From positions 1 to 64,000 of the forward strand of contig CAVUGE010000037.1 in the NCBI GenBank assembly GCA_963740945.1: a stretch of 64,000 bases of DNA, given 5' to 3'. Each line of letters begins with the position of its first letter. Within the stretch, counting starts at the first letter, position 1. Below the pieces are notes generated by a model, which saw only the letters and a list, made by a program, of their open reading frames with translations, ran no database searches and was not told where the DNA came from. The translations under genes were made by a program, and so were the position numbers. Shown here piece by piece: positions 8,984 through 16,553 of the stretch. This DNA is from CAVQBP01 sp963740945 (GTDB taxonomy: Bacteria > Bacteroidota > Ignavibacteria > Ignavibacteriales > Ignavibacteriaceae).

Positions 8984-9199
8984 AAAGAGTAGGTAAATTT
9001 AATATAAAATATTTCAATTAGCAAGGAAATGAATAATTAATAGAAACCTCTTTAACCTAATTCCCCGGTTAAATATATGTTATAAAAAAATAAGATAATT
9101 GTGACACATTATAATAATATATTTTTTAATATCGTTTAACGTCACTTTTTTCTTATTTATATATACTTAGATGTTAACAAAATACCTAAAAGATAAGAA

Positions 9200-10096
9200 A
9201 TGAATAAAAGACAAAAAAGAACTATCATAATAGGTCTGATAATAATTGCTGCAGCAGTTATTATCTGGTTAGTCAGCGGCGGGGGAATATTTACTAAAAC
9301 CCAGGTCTTAATTGAAAAAAAAGATGCCTTATTCGGCACGACATATAAAGAATGGCAGAATAAATTTATTTGGGGACTAGATTTAACATTAATTATATCG
9401 GGAATTACAGTTTTAGTTTCGGGAGTTTTATTTTTCATTTTTAAAAAAAGGGAAACAATGAAAACACTATTTAAAATTATATATTTAGTTCTAATTCTTT
9501 TTATTTCAATTTCTGCGCAAAGCTTTGAAGTAAAAGCAAGCGGTACACAAACATTTTCTTTTGCCGATGAAAGCGGTAGAAACCAGGCAACATTCCACAG
9601 TACTACCCCTTTTGAGGAAATAAACGGATTAACAACGGATATAAAAGGAAAAGTGACATTTGATGTTAAAGATTTTGCGAATACTTTAAAAGGAGAGTTT
9701 ACAATTCCTGTTGCATCTCTGAGAACAGGAATAAGAAAAATGGAAAATGACCTTAGAAGCTCTTCCTGGCTTGATGCGGATAAATACCCGGTAATTACAT
9801 TTAAAATAATGAAAGTAAGCGATGTTCAAAAACTTGAACCAAATAAATTAAGTGCTACTATAACAGGAGATTTTACAGTTCATGGAGTTACAAAACAAAT
9901 AGCAACAAAAGACACAATTACTTACCTTGATGAAAGCGAAATGACCAGAGCAAGGATGCCGGGTGATCTTTTAGGAGTCCTTGCAAATTTTGACATCAAT
10001 TTATCAGATTTCAATGTTGAACATTTGTTATTGGGAAAAAGAGTGTCAAATGATATTCATATAAAAGTGAATGTTGTAGGTACTACCAAATTTTAA
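9200..10096 (+). CDS. YceI-family protein with an in-frame N-terminal two-helix membrane extension
   Basis: From residue ~87 (MKTLFKIIYLVLILFISISAQS) this is a classic secreted YceI-family lipocalin-like protein: own signal peptide, then FSFADESGRNQATFHSTTPF, SLRTGIRKMENDLRSSSWLDA, YPVITFKI and DFTVHGVTKQI. YceI proteins bind isoprenoid/lipid ligands in the periplasm. Residues 1-86 form a separate unit with two membrane helices (~8-25 and ~60-80). The internal ATG at 9458 has GGGAAAC just upstream. Removing one A from the A7 run at about 9440-9446 would end the first unit at a TGA overlapping that ATG (ATGA), so two genes joined by a single-base change, real or a sequence error, is likely. 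Followed 17 bases later by a cytochrome/beta-barrel gene. Confidence 0.8.
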   Translation: MNKRQKRTIIIGLIIIAAAVIIWLVSGGGIFTKTQVLIEKKDALFGTTYKEWQNKFIWGLDLTLIISGITVLVSGVLFFIFKKRETMKTLFKIIYLVLILFISISAQSFEVKASGTQTFSFADESGRNQATFHSTTPFEEINGLTTDIKGKVTFDVKDFANTLKGEFTIPVASLRTGIRKMENDLRSSSWLDADKYPVITFKIMKVSDVQKLEPNKLSATITGDFTVHGVTKQIATKDTITYLDESEMTRARMPGDLLGVLANFDINLSDFNVEHLLLGKRVSNDIHIKVNVVGTTKF

Positions 10097-10113
10097 TCAC
10101 TAAAGGGAACATC

Positions 10114-11229
10114 ATGAAAATATTTAATAGTTTCTTAATATTGATATTTATTATTTCTTTTTCAAAAATGGGTTACTCACTTCCAAGATTTGCATTAAGA
10201 ATGGGTGGAACTTGTGCAGATTGTCATATAAATCCTACGGGAGGTGAATTAAGAAATAAAGGAGGGTTCCATTTCGAGAGAAATGTACTGCCAATGTTTT
10301 CAGCACATAAAGATATTAAGCTGGATGATCAGATTGGAGAAAATATTTTATTCGGTGTTGACTATAGGACACAATATTTATATTCACAGGAATTTAAAAG
10401 AACCGATTTCCAGAAGATGAGCGGATCAATTTATACCGATGTTAAAGTAGACGACAAAGTAGACATTTACGGTTCGTATGATTTAATTAATCAATTCTGG
10501 GAATTTTACGGGGTAGCTCATTTTCTTCCCAATGACAGCTATATAAAAGTAGGTACATATTCACCAAATTATGGAGTAAGGGTTGATGATCATACTGCAT
10601 ACACCAGGGGTGGTGATCTGGGATTTTTATTTAATTCCACAGAGGGACTTATTTATCAGCCAGGGTTTACGGAAACTGGAGTTGAAGTTGGCATGTATCT
10701 AACTAACTTTGCATTTTTAACAGTTAGTGCCGGAAACCCCCATCCGGGATTTCTATCCTTTGATCCTTCATATACAGCAAGTTTGCAGTTAACTCCGGTA
10801 ATAGCAAATAAGATTCCTTTACTTATCGGGGGCTCTTATACAACATTTGACGGAACTTTAGGTCCCCTGATTTTTAAAACATATCCCAAAGTAAGTATGT
10901 ACGGTGGATTTTTAGGATTCGGCATAGGGAACTTTACGTTAATCGGTGAATATGATATAGCAAAAGATCTGGTAGTAAAAGATAAATCAACTACAGCTTT
11001 GATGGTAAAAGGGAATTATCAGATTGTTAAGGGATTAGAAGCCGTCTTAAGGTATGACAGATTTGATCCGAATAATGATATTACGGATGACGAGATTTCA
11101 CGATGGATAGTAGGATTTGAATTTTATCCTTATAGCTTTATTGAAATAAGACCGCAATATAGGATTCAGTCGGAAACTCCGGCAGTTGATAACAATTCTT
11201 TTATTGTTCAATTTCATTTTTATTATTAG
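10114..11229 (+). CDS. Outer-membrane beta-barrel protein with N-terminal mono-haem c motif
   Basis: The 371-residue product has a signal peptide (to about residue 22), then immediately one haem c site CADCH (residues ~35-39) followed by NPTGGELRNKGGFHF, and about 300 residues of alternating hydrophobic/polar strands rich in Gly and aromatic residues (YGSYDLINQFWEF, YRIQSETPA) ending in FIVQFHFYY, the aromatic C-terminal strand typical of barrels inserted by the BAM machinery. This suggests a porin-like protein carrying a haem at its periplasmic mouth. It follows the YceI gene with a 17-base gap and AAAGGGAAC as ribosome site. Similar uncharacterised proteins occur in haem-rich Bacteroidota relatives; electron transfer across the outer membrane is inference. 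Confidence 0.72.
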   Translation: MKIFNSFLILIFIISFSKMGYSLPRFALRMGGTCADCHINPTGGELRNKGGFHFERNVLPMFSAHKDIKLDDQIGENILFGVDYRTQYLYSQEFKRTDFQKMSGSIYTDVKVDDKVDIYGSYDLINQFWEFYGVAHFLPNDSYIKVGTYSPNYGVRVDDHTAYTRGGDLGFLFNSTEGLIYQPGFTETGVEVGMYLTNFAFLTVSAGNPHPGFLSFDPSYTASLQLTPVIANKIPLLIGGSYTTFDGTLGPLIFKTYPKVSMYGGFLGFGIGNFTLIGEYDIAKDLVVKDKSTTALMVKGNYQIVKGLEAVLRYDRFDPNNDITDDEISRWIVGFEFYPYSFIEIRPQYRIQSETPAVDNNSFIVQFHFYY

Positions 11230-11233
11230 ATCA

Positions 11234-12007
11234 TTATTTTTTTCTAAAAACTTGTGTTGAAGAGGCTTGAGCGGTAGAAGTAATAATAATTTCATTTATA
11301 TTTACATGAGAAGGTCTTGTTGCCGAAAATAAAACAGCTTCGGCTACATCTTCCGCAGATAATGGTGTAATTCCATCATAGACTTTTTCTACCTTTTCTT
11401 TATCACCTGAAAACCTGACATCACTAAATTCTGTTCTAACCATTCCGGGATCAACAGTTGATACTTTAATATTCTTATCAAGAACGTCTAATCGTATTGA
11501 TTGTGTTAAAGCATTCACTGCATATTTGGTGGCGCAGTAAACATTACCATTAAGATAGACTTCATGACCTGCAGTCGAACCAATATTAATTACATGACCT
11601 TTTTCTCTTTCAACCATACCAGGCAGTATCATACGTGTAACATATAAAAGTCCTTTGATATTTGTATCAATCATTTCTTCCCAATGATCAATTTCACCTT
11701 CATATAGTTTGGAGAAACCTCTTGCAAGACCTGCATTATTAATTAGGATATCAATTTGTTTCCATTCTCCCGGAAGATTATCAAAAATATTTTTTACTGC
11801 TTTATAATCCCTTACATCAAGTTCGAGAGTCAGAACTTTTGAACCATAATCTTTTTTTAAAGATGTGGACAGATTATTAATTCTATCTAAACGTCTTGCG
11901 GCTAATATGAGGTTAGCTCCTTCTTTTGCAAAAGCAATTGAACATGCCTTTCCAATTCCCGATGAGGCTCCGGTAATGAGTACAATTTTATTTTTTAATA
12001 AACCCAT
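11234..12007 (-). CDS. SDR-family NAD(P)-dependent oxidoreductase (YdfG-like)
   Basis: Short-chain dehydrogenase/reductase of 257 residues, standard for classical SDRs. Visible are the Rossmann motif TGASSGIGKA (residues ~13-22), LAARR determining NADP preference, NNAG near residue 90, catalytic Ser in INIGSTAGH and YCATKYA (Tyr-x3-Lys), then DPGMVRTEF. The overall pattern (HVINIGSTAGHEVYLNGNVY, GEIDHWEEMIDTNIKGLL) resembles YdfG/3-hydroxy-acid dehydrogenases. It converges on the barrel gene, whose stop lies five bases away. Substrate cannot be told from sequence. Confidence 0.9.
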   Translation of the reverse strand: MGLLKNKIVLITGASSGIGKACSIAFAKEGANLILAARRLDRINNLSTSLKKDYGSKVLTLELDVRDYKAVKNIFDNLPGEWKQIDILINNAGLARGFSKLYEGEIDHWEEMIDTNIKGLLYVTRMILPGMVEREKGHVINIGSTAGHEVYLNGNVYCATKYAVNALTQSIRLDVLDKNIKVSTVDPGMVRTEFSDVRFSGDKEKVEKVYDGITPLSAEDVAEAVLFSATRPSHVNINEIIITSTAQASSTQVFRKK

Positions 12008-12165
12008 TTTATCCCTTTATTTTTTCAGAAATATGAAATTAAGGAAATTTTTAATAAGTGGGAAATATTTCATTGAGAAATATTAATTATATAATATCTG
12101 TTCTAAAAAATTAAAAGAAAGGGGATCAGGTTATGTATGTTTTAGAGGTTTTGTGTCTGCTGTTA

Positions 12166-13203
12166 TTAAAATATTCCGGGTATTTTATCTCCACATTTAT
12201 AGCAACTCCCATTTTCAATTTTATTCATTAATACATCATGCCAGTCCCTTTTTATCAAAGTAGAATTACAATTGGGGCAGTAAGTATTTTGGCCTTCCCG
12301 ATCATGGATATTACCAACATAGCAGAACTTTAACCCTGATTTAATAGCAATATCCCTGGCTTTCCTTAAAGTAATCTGGGGCGTTCTTGTTTTATCTCTC
12401 ATTCTAAAATCAGGATGAAACGCAGTAAAATGAACTGGTACTGAATCGCCTAAATTTTCTAAAATCCAGTCACATTCATTTTGAATTTCTTCAGAAGAAT
12501 CATTTTCATCCGGAATTAACAAAGTTGTAATTTCAAACCAGATATCAGTTTCATTTTTCAGCCATACTAAGGTATCCAGAACATCCTTTAAAGAAGAAAA
12601 GGTCAACTTGTTATAAAATTTTTCAGTAAATCCTTTCAGATCAACATTAGCAGCATCGATATATTTATAAACATCTTTTCTTGCATTTTTATCTATATAA
12701 CCGGCTGTTACCATTACGGAATTTATACCTTCATCTCTTGCAATTCTTGAGATATCAATAACGTATTCCCCAAAAATAGTGGGATCATTATAAGTATAAG
12801 CGATAGAAGGAACCCTATATTGTTTAGCAAGATTGACAACGTCTTCCGGAGAAGACTTCATTGAATTTGAATCGTCCAATTTTGCTTTACTTATAGACCA
12901 ATTCTGGCAGAATTTGCAGCCGAGATTACACCCGGCGGTTCCGAAACTTAGAATTGATGTGCCCGGATAAAAATGATTCAGTGGTTTTTTTTCGACGGGA
13001 TCAATAGCAAAACCTGTGGGTCTGCCATAGCCGATACTATAAAGTTTACCCCCGATATTTTGGCGGATAAAACAAAAGCCGGGCTGTCCTTCTCCAATCT
13101 TACAGTAACGCGGACAAAGAGTGCATAAAATTTTATTTTTTTCGGCAGGTTCCCACCAATCAGCCACTTTTAATTCATCTATATTTCTTTCAATTATTTC
13201 CAT
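12166..13203 (-). CDS. amrS: AmmeMemoRadiSam system radical SAM enzyme AmrS
   Basis: Radical SAM protein related to pyruvate-formate-lyase activases; AmrS works with AMMECR1- and MEMO-like partners in an undefined pathway. Counting from an upstream GTG at 13227, the SAM-cluster cysteines are C100, C104 and C107 in GCNLGCKFC; before them are CTLCPRYC and GFCF, and the C-terminus has a CPNC...CYKC zinc-ribbon-like unit. The family segments KPLNHFYPGTSILSFGTAGC and AYTYNDPTIFGEY are present. I place the start at the ATG at 13203 (MEIIERNIDEL); neither start has a clear ribosome site. The usual AMMECR1/MEMO genes are not adjacent. Family call is secure. Confidence 0.92.
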   Translation of the reverse strand: MEIIERNIDELKVADWWEPAEKNKILCTLCPRYCKIGEGQPGFCFIRQNIGGKLYSIGYGRPTGFAIDPVEKKPLNHFYPGTSILSFGTAGCNLGCKFCQNWSISKAKLDDSNSMKSSPEDVVNLAKQYRVPSIAYTYNDPTIFGEYVIDISRIARDEGINSVMVTAGYIDKNARKDVYKYIDAANVDLKGFTEKFYNKLTFSSLKDVLDTLVWLKNETDIWFEITTLLIPDENDSSEEIQNECDWILENLGDSVPVHFTAFHPDFRMRDKTRTPQITLRKARDIAIKSGLKFCYVGNIHDREGQNTYCPNCNSTLIKRDWHDVLMNKIENGSCYKCGDKIPGIF

Positions 13204-13505
13204 GGTATCTAAAATATTAACTAACACTTAAGATAATTTCTTAATCGAACAGATGAAAGCTATATTTTGGTAACCATGGCATATAAAACATGCTGCAGAA
13301 CCGGTTTGGTCATTGATAGTCATTTTTTATCAACAGTCATTCAATGGTTATTTAAGGTAATTATCAAAGCCCTTCCCCTATGATATTTCATAATTACTAC
13401 ATTTTCCATCCAGAATCAACCTTAAATCTCAACTTAGTCAGGGCCGGACAGGATTCTCTAATTTCACTCTCTATTAGTTTCTCCTCTAACGGACGAATCT
13501 TTGTG
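13204..13505. other. Gene-free stretch upstream of amrS
   Basis: No credible gene. A possible frame from 13380 runs through repeat sequence and lacks coding character. GTCATT-type repeats occur near 13308-13345 (CATTGATAGTCATTTTTTATCAACAGTCATTC, described by position only), similar to debris at 53935-53990 and 58828-58905. Confidence 0.5.
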
Positions 13506-13691
13506 TGTCATTTTTGTCAATTTTTGAAAATTGATCGGATGAAAATGGGTAAATATTTAGCCATTTTTTGGGGTTCTGTTTACCTGGAGGTTACTTGGAG
13601 GTACCTTGGAGTTGTCTTGGAAGTGGAACGGAGATGGAACGGAGGTAAATTGGGATTGAAAAGGGGTAAAAGGTGAGTGACAAAAATGACA
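13506..13691. mobile_element. Possible MITE: 186-bp element with 14-bp perfect terminal inverted repeats
   Basis: TGTCATTTTTGTCA (13506-13519) and TGACAAAAATGACA (13678-13691) are exact reverse complements and enclose 158 bases that contain an 11-bp tandem array (described separately). No reading frame inside looks coding. Size and ends fit a non-autonomous miniature element; no transposase or target duplication was identified, and only one copy is present in the window. Confidence 0.45.
13580..13667 (+). repeat. Degenerate 11-bp tandem array, 8 units
   Basis: Units begin at 13580, 13591, 13602, 13613, 13624, 13635, 13646 and 13657: TTACCTGGAGG, TTACTTGGAGG, TACCTTGGAGT, TGTCTTGGAAG, TGGAACGGAGA, TGGAACGGAGG, TAAATTGGGAT, TGAAAAGGGGT. 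The 11-bp period is not a multiple of three and is close to one DNA helical turn; similarity decays left to right. Confidence 0.75.
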
Positions 13692-13823
13692 ACCGGTTGG
13701 CAAAAAAGTAGTAGAATATTTTTAAGATGCTTATAAAGCTATTCCAAATGAAAAAACAAATTCGTCACAGAAAGTCGGATGCCGATTTAAACTAAAGGTT
13801 ACCATCTTAAAGGTGAGATTAAG

Positions 13824-14214
13824 ATGATGCAGCTGGTTCCGCGTTCAGTTGCAGATTTCTATGGAGAGTTGTTTTCGAAATTAGGAGAACTAAATATTAA
13901 CCTTGAGATTCATGCAACTCCTAACGAAGTAGCTAATCCAATAGAATTTGACAGGGATATAGAACATGCATCTTATGACGCTGATTACGCTAACCGGTTT
14001 TGGCGTATACTTATGCAGGCTGATCGTGTTTTAAAGGAATTCCGTTCTCGTTTCATCGGTAAATGCAGTCCGGTACATTTTTTTTTGGGGAAGCTTCGAT
14101 CTGGCTGTAACGCGGTTTTCCGGGCGGAGAGCACCGGAACATCCGGGCGATATCCCAGAGAAGAAAAATAAACAACTGTTAGAGGATGTGGGGAAATTGA
14201 TTTTGAAAGGGTGA
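13824..14214 (+). pseudogene. DUF5996-family gene remnant, frameshifted and truncated at both ends
   Basis: The frame starting at 13824 reads LVPRSVADFYGELF, HASYDADYANRFWRILMQ and FRSRFIGKCSPVHFF, the conserved core of DUF5996 proteins (function unknown, usually about 300 residues). At a run of nine T (14078-14086) the frame is lost; dropping one T restores the family continuation HFFWGSFDLAVTRFSGRRAP and then EHPGDIPEKK before a stop at 14212-14214. The N-terminal hundred or so residues are absent (in-frame stop at 13788) and so is the C-terminal part. I see no ribosome site. It lies within a degraded accessory region, so pseudogene status is well supported even if the T-run change were a sequence error. 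Confidence 0.8.
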
Positions 14215-14219
14215 AAGGA

Positions 14220-14603
14220 TTAGTAGAAAATAAGTGTAGGTATTTTCGAATAGATAATGACAAAACTATCAAATTTTAATTGTAAATACTCTTCCCATCC
14301 CATAATAGTTTTCATAAATTGTTCATAAACTCTATCGCATTTTTGTTGATAAATTCCTGGAGTATATAATCGAGGGAGAGATTCATCTAAAATTTTTTGA
14401 TTTGTAATCAATACTCTTGCTCTTGTTCCCTGTCTTTTTCTCCAATCCAGGACAAGTTTGCCGGTTTTAAGAGCAATAAGTAAATCTTTAGCAGCTAATT
14501 TTACTCTTTCTTTTTCCTTCTTAGTTAAAATAGAGTGTTTAAGTAAATCAAAAACTGGGAGTTCTTCTTCAGATAGGTTTTCAGATATAGCCCGTTTTTC
14601 TAC
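14220..14603 (-). pseudogene. C-terminal fragment of type I restriction enzyme R subunit (HsdR)
   Basis: Read leftward from 14603 the frame gives VEKRAISENLSEEELPVFDLL, then TKKEKERVKLAAKDLL, GKLVLDWRKRQGTRARV and YQQKCDRVYEQFM. This matches the C-terminal helical region of HsdR proteins (pattern EEL.LFDLL...LTKEE...LVLDWRKKQ.TRA.V, ending ..YDEKCDAVYQH.). The frame is blocked upstream by an in-frame TAG at 14604-14606, and the helicase and nuclease domains are missing, so this is a relic. It lies directly downstream of the HEPN-like gene on the same strand; an HsdS relic lies on the other side of the toxin-antitoxin pair. Family recognition is by eye. Confidence 0.7.
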
Positions 14604-14647
14604 CTAGGTAATTTTCTTCCCTTTATTCTGAAAACGAATGGTACATT

Positions 14648-15058
14648 CTAATCCTTCAATGAAGATTCTGCCCATCTTTTGAACCTCTCAAAATACTTCC
14701 AGAGATTATCAACGTCTTTCATGTCGTAAACATCTCCACTATAAGAAACGGATGTTTTATGTGCAATAATTTTCTCAAGATGTGCGAATGCTTTTTTATT
14801 TTCATCAGTTGCCGCTAAAATTTCCTTTAATAAAAAAACTGTCTGATTATGATCTTCGCCCTGGCTTTTTTCCCCTCTGGTTTTAATACTTATAGCATCA
14901 GCATAGGCTATAGCTGAATGAACGATCAATACTCCCGCTGCATTCCAGTATTCATATTCACGGGCAACATCTGCACCACCGGAAAAACTTTCAGCTACTT
15001 TTTTATAATCTTTCCATTTAATACTATCTACTTTTGTTCTTATTGTTTTTCTACTCAT
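14648..15058 (-). CDS. HEPN-like protein, probable toxin of a HEPN/MNT pair
   Basis: A 136-residue, largely helical protein (VAESFSGGADVAREYEYWNAAGVLIVHSAIAYADAISIKTRG, given by position ~22-63) ending in DNLWKYFERFKRWAESSL. Length, helicity, the position directly behind a nucleotidyltransferase and an eight-base overlap with it fit HEPN proteins of HEPN/MNT modules, in which HEPN is an RNase toxin and MNT modifies and silences it. The usual RX4-6H catalytic motif is not obvious: the nearest candidates are RGEKSQGEDH (R-x8-H) and AHKTSVSYSG. Activity therefore cannot be assumed; it could be an inactive or divergent HEPN. Flanked by HsdR and HsdS relics. Confidence 0.6.
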   Translation of the reverse strand: MSRKTIRTKVDSIKWKDYKKVAESFSGGADVAREYEYWNAAGVLIVHSAIAYADAISIKTRGEKSQGEDHNQTVFLLKEILAATDENKKAFAHLEKIIAHKTSVSYSGDVYDMKDVDNLWKYFERFKRWAESSLKD

Positions 15059-15668
15059 TTATAAGAGCCCTGATGTTCTTTCCTGAAATTACTATTCCTT
15101 CCTTGATTATATCTATAACAGGGGGTTTTTTAGTTTTAGCTCTTTTTTTAAACTCATTTTCTGAAATGTAAAACGGTGATAATGAGACTCCGTATTTTTT
15201 GAAAAAAAATAAATTGATTTCAGTGATAATTTTTTCTATCGTATTTTTACTTCTAATGCTGTTAAATACTATACAGAGATCAAGATCGCTTTCAATTTTT
15301 TCTTCTTTTCGTGCAATGCTTCCAAAAACAATTAAGCTGGATGGATATTTTCCCAATTCTTTCTTTATATCAGAATAAATTGTTTCGGCAAAATTCATTT
15401 CCGAACTAAGGATTGGGATAATTATTTTTTTCACAATGTAATGCTCACGGTTTAGATAAAAGAAATGTTCTCTGCCGCCTCTTTGACGTGTTACAATGTT
15501 AAGATTCTCCAGCGAAGAGAGTGCTTCAAGACAGGAAGGTGCACTCATTCCCGCCTGCTTGGCTATCTCTCTACCGGATAGACCAATCTTAACTTTATTA
15601 ATTACTCTGAGGACTGCGATATTTGACCATGTTGCAAAAACATTATCGAGTATTTTATAAACAATCAT
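15051..15668 (-). CDS. Winged-helix + minimal nucleotidyltransferase (MNT) fusion, probable antitoxin/autoregulator
   Basis: The 205 residues combine an N-terminal winged helix (GLSGREIAKQAGMSAPSCLEALSSLENLNIVTRQ, residues ~29-62, with wing RGGREHFFYL) and a C-terminal MNT domain with the DNA-polymerase-beta motif GSIARKEEKIESDLDL (~117-132), the GS-x(n)-DxD metal/nucleotide site. In HEPN/MNT systems the MNT partner AMPylates the toxin; the fused DNA-binding domain suggests it also represses its own operon. Two 16-bp palindromes lie 20-55 bases upstream of the start. Overlaps the HEPN-like gene by eight bases, indicating coupled translation. ATG at 15668. Domain calls good; biological role inferred. 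Confidence 0.78.
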   Translation of the reverse strand: MIVYKILDNVFATWSNIAVLRVINKVKIGLSGREIAKQAGMSAPSCLEALSSLENLNIVTRQRGGREHFFYLNREHYIVKKIIIPILSSEMNFAETIYSDIKKELGKYPSSLIVFGSIARKEEKIESDLDLCIVFNSIRSKNTIEKIITEINLFFFKKYGVSLSPFYISENEFKKRAKTKKPPVIDIIKEGIVISGKNIRALINE

Positions 15669-15687
15669 TTTAAGAACCTTTTCTTTT

Positions 15688-15723
15688 GTAAGGTTTTCCT
15701 AACATATGTAAGGTTTACCTTAC
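15688..15723. promoter_or_regulatory. Twin palindromic operator upstream of the wHTH-MNT gene
   Basis: GTAAGGTTTACCTTAC (15708-15723) is a perfect 16-bp palindrome; GTAAGGTTTTCCTAAC (15688-15703) is an imperfect copy. Their centres are exactly 20 bp apart, about two helical turns, a layout expected for cooperative binding of two winged-helix dimers. They sit just upstream of the MNT start and probably overlap its promoter; regulation by the encoded wHTH is inference. Confidence 0.7.
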
Positions 15724-15891
15724 AAAAATAACTATATAAATGTCAATTTCAATAATTCAATAAAAATCTAATCTCGGACTATTTATCAGAATTCAGTCCA
15801 AAATTTGAATTCAAAATTCAACAACAAATTGACTAAATGCGACTAATTCTTGAATTAATAATTTTCTTATAACTATTTACAATATTTAGTA

Positions 15892-16040
15892 TTATACCTC
15901 TACTTCTCCGCTAATCAATTTTTGTAAAAGAAGATCACGGGTTTTTCGTAGATTTTGGTTTTTAACATTTAATAAATGTCGTTCTTTTAATATTGGTTTA
16001 ACAACATTAAATAATAATGCAACATTTTTTAAAAGTAGGA
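15892..16040 (-). pseudogene. C-terminal fragment of type I restriction specificity subunit (HsdS)
   Basis: Leftward translation gives LFNVVKPILKERHLLNVKNQ followed by NLRKTRDLLLQKLISGEVEV and a TAA at 15892-15894. NLRKTRDLLLPKLISGE is the very characteristic C-terminal helix of HsdS subunits. Nothing of the target-recognition domains remains upstream. Together with the HsdR relic 1.3 kb away on the same strand it marks the site of a former type I restriction-modification locus. Recognition is strong despite the short length. Confidence 0.75.
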
Positions 16041-16553
16041 TAAGGGTGGCTTGATTCGTTTTCGATGGCTTAGAGGTTAAAAAATGGGGGAATACCTACG
16101 CTATTTCTTAGGGTTTTGTTTTTTAGGGTTGAGTTATGAAAAAGTTGAACAGGAATGGGTGATTGATGGAATAGCTGAATGTTCTGAATAACTTGAGGCT
16201 GATGTTGTAAGTAAATCAAAATTATAATTATCACCAGGTATGTCAATAAAACATTTTTTTGGAAATCTTGACTAAAAATTTGATTTGAGTTAAGGATAAT
16301 AAAGAGTATAAATAAATATTTATATTCAATTTATATAGATTTCATATTATTAGCAATGGTTTACACTATACATATTGACTTTTTACATAACGGCTTGAAA
16401 TGCGTTAGACGGAAGCTAAAATTTTATTGAGGATTAAATTTATAAGTTAAAAAGCTTTTATTAAAATCAGCAGTTGATGTGGGTTTTGCCTCATAATTAC
16501 AATTTTGATCTTTGTGCTTATAGTATCTTTTGAATAAATTTTATATACAAAAT
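16041..16553. other. Gene-free AT-rich stretch
   Basis: No convincing gene on either strand. A 36-codon frame at 16084-16191 (MGEYLRYFLGFCFLGLSYEK...) is unrecognised and has no clear ribosome site. AACGGCTTGAAATGCGTTAGAC at 16388-16409 resembles one half of an integron attC site but lacks its partner arm. An AT-only hairpin at about 16535-16558 overlaps the end of the next gene and could help end its transcript. Confidence 0.4.

Noticed and set aside
13380..13676. 98-codon rightward frame upstream of the DUF5996 relic
   Set aside because: It runs through the 11-bp tandem array and the inverted-repeat element; the period is not a multiple of three and there is no recognisable protein pattern or ribosome site.
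16388..16409. attC-like half site AACGGCTTGAAATGCGTTAGAC near a VOC gene, suggesting an integron cassette
   Set aside because: The complementary left arm (GTCTAAC...AAGCCG) was not found within about 150 bases and no second attC or integrase is visible; a single half site is not enough.
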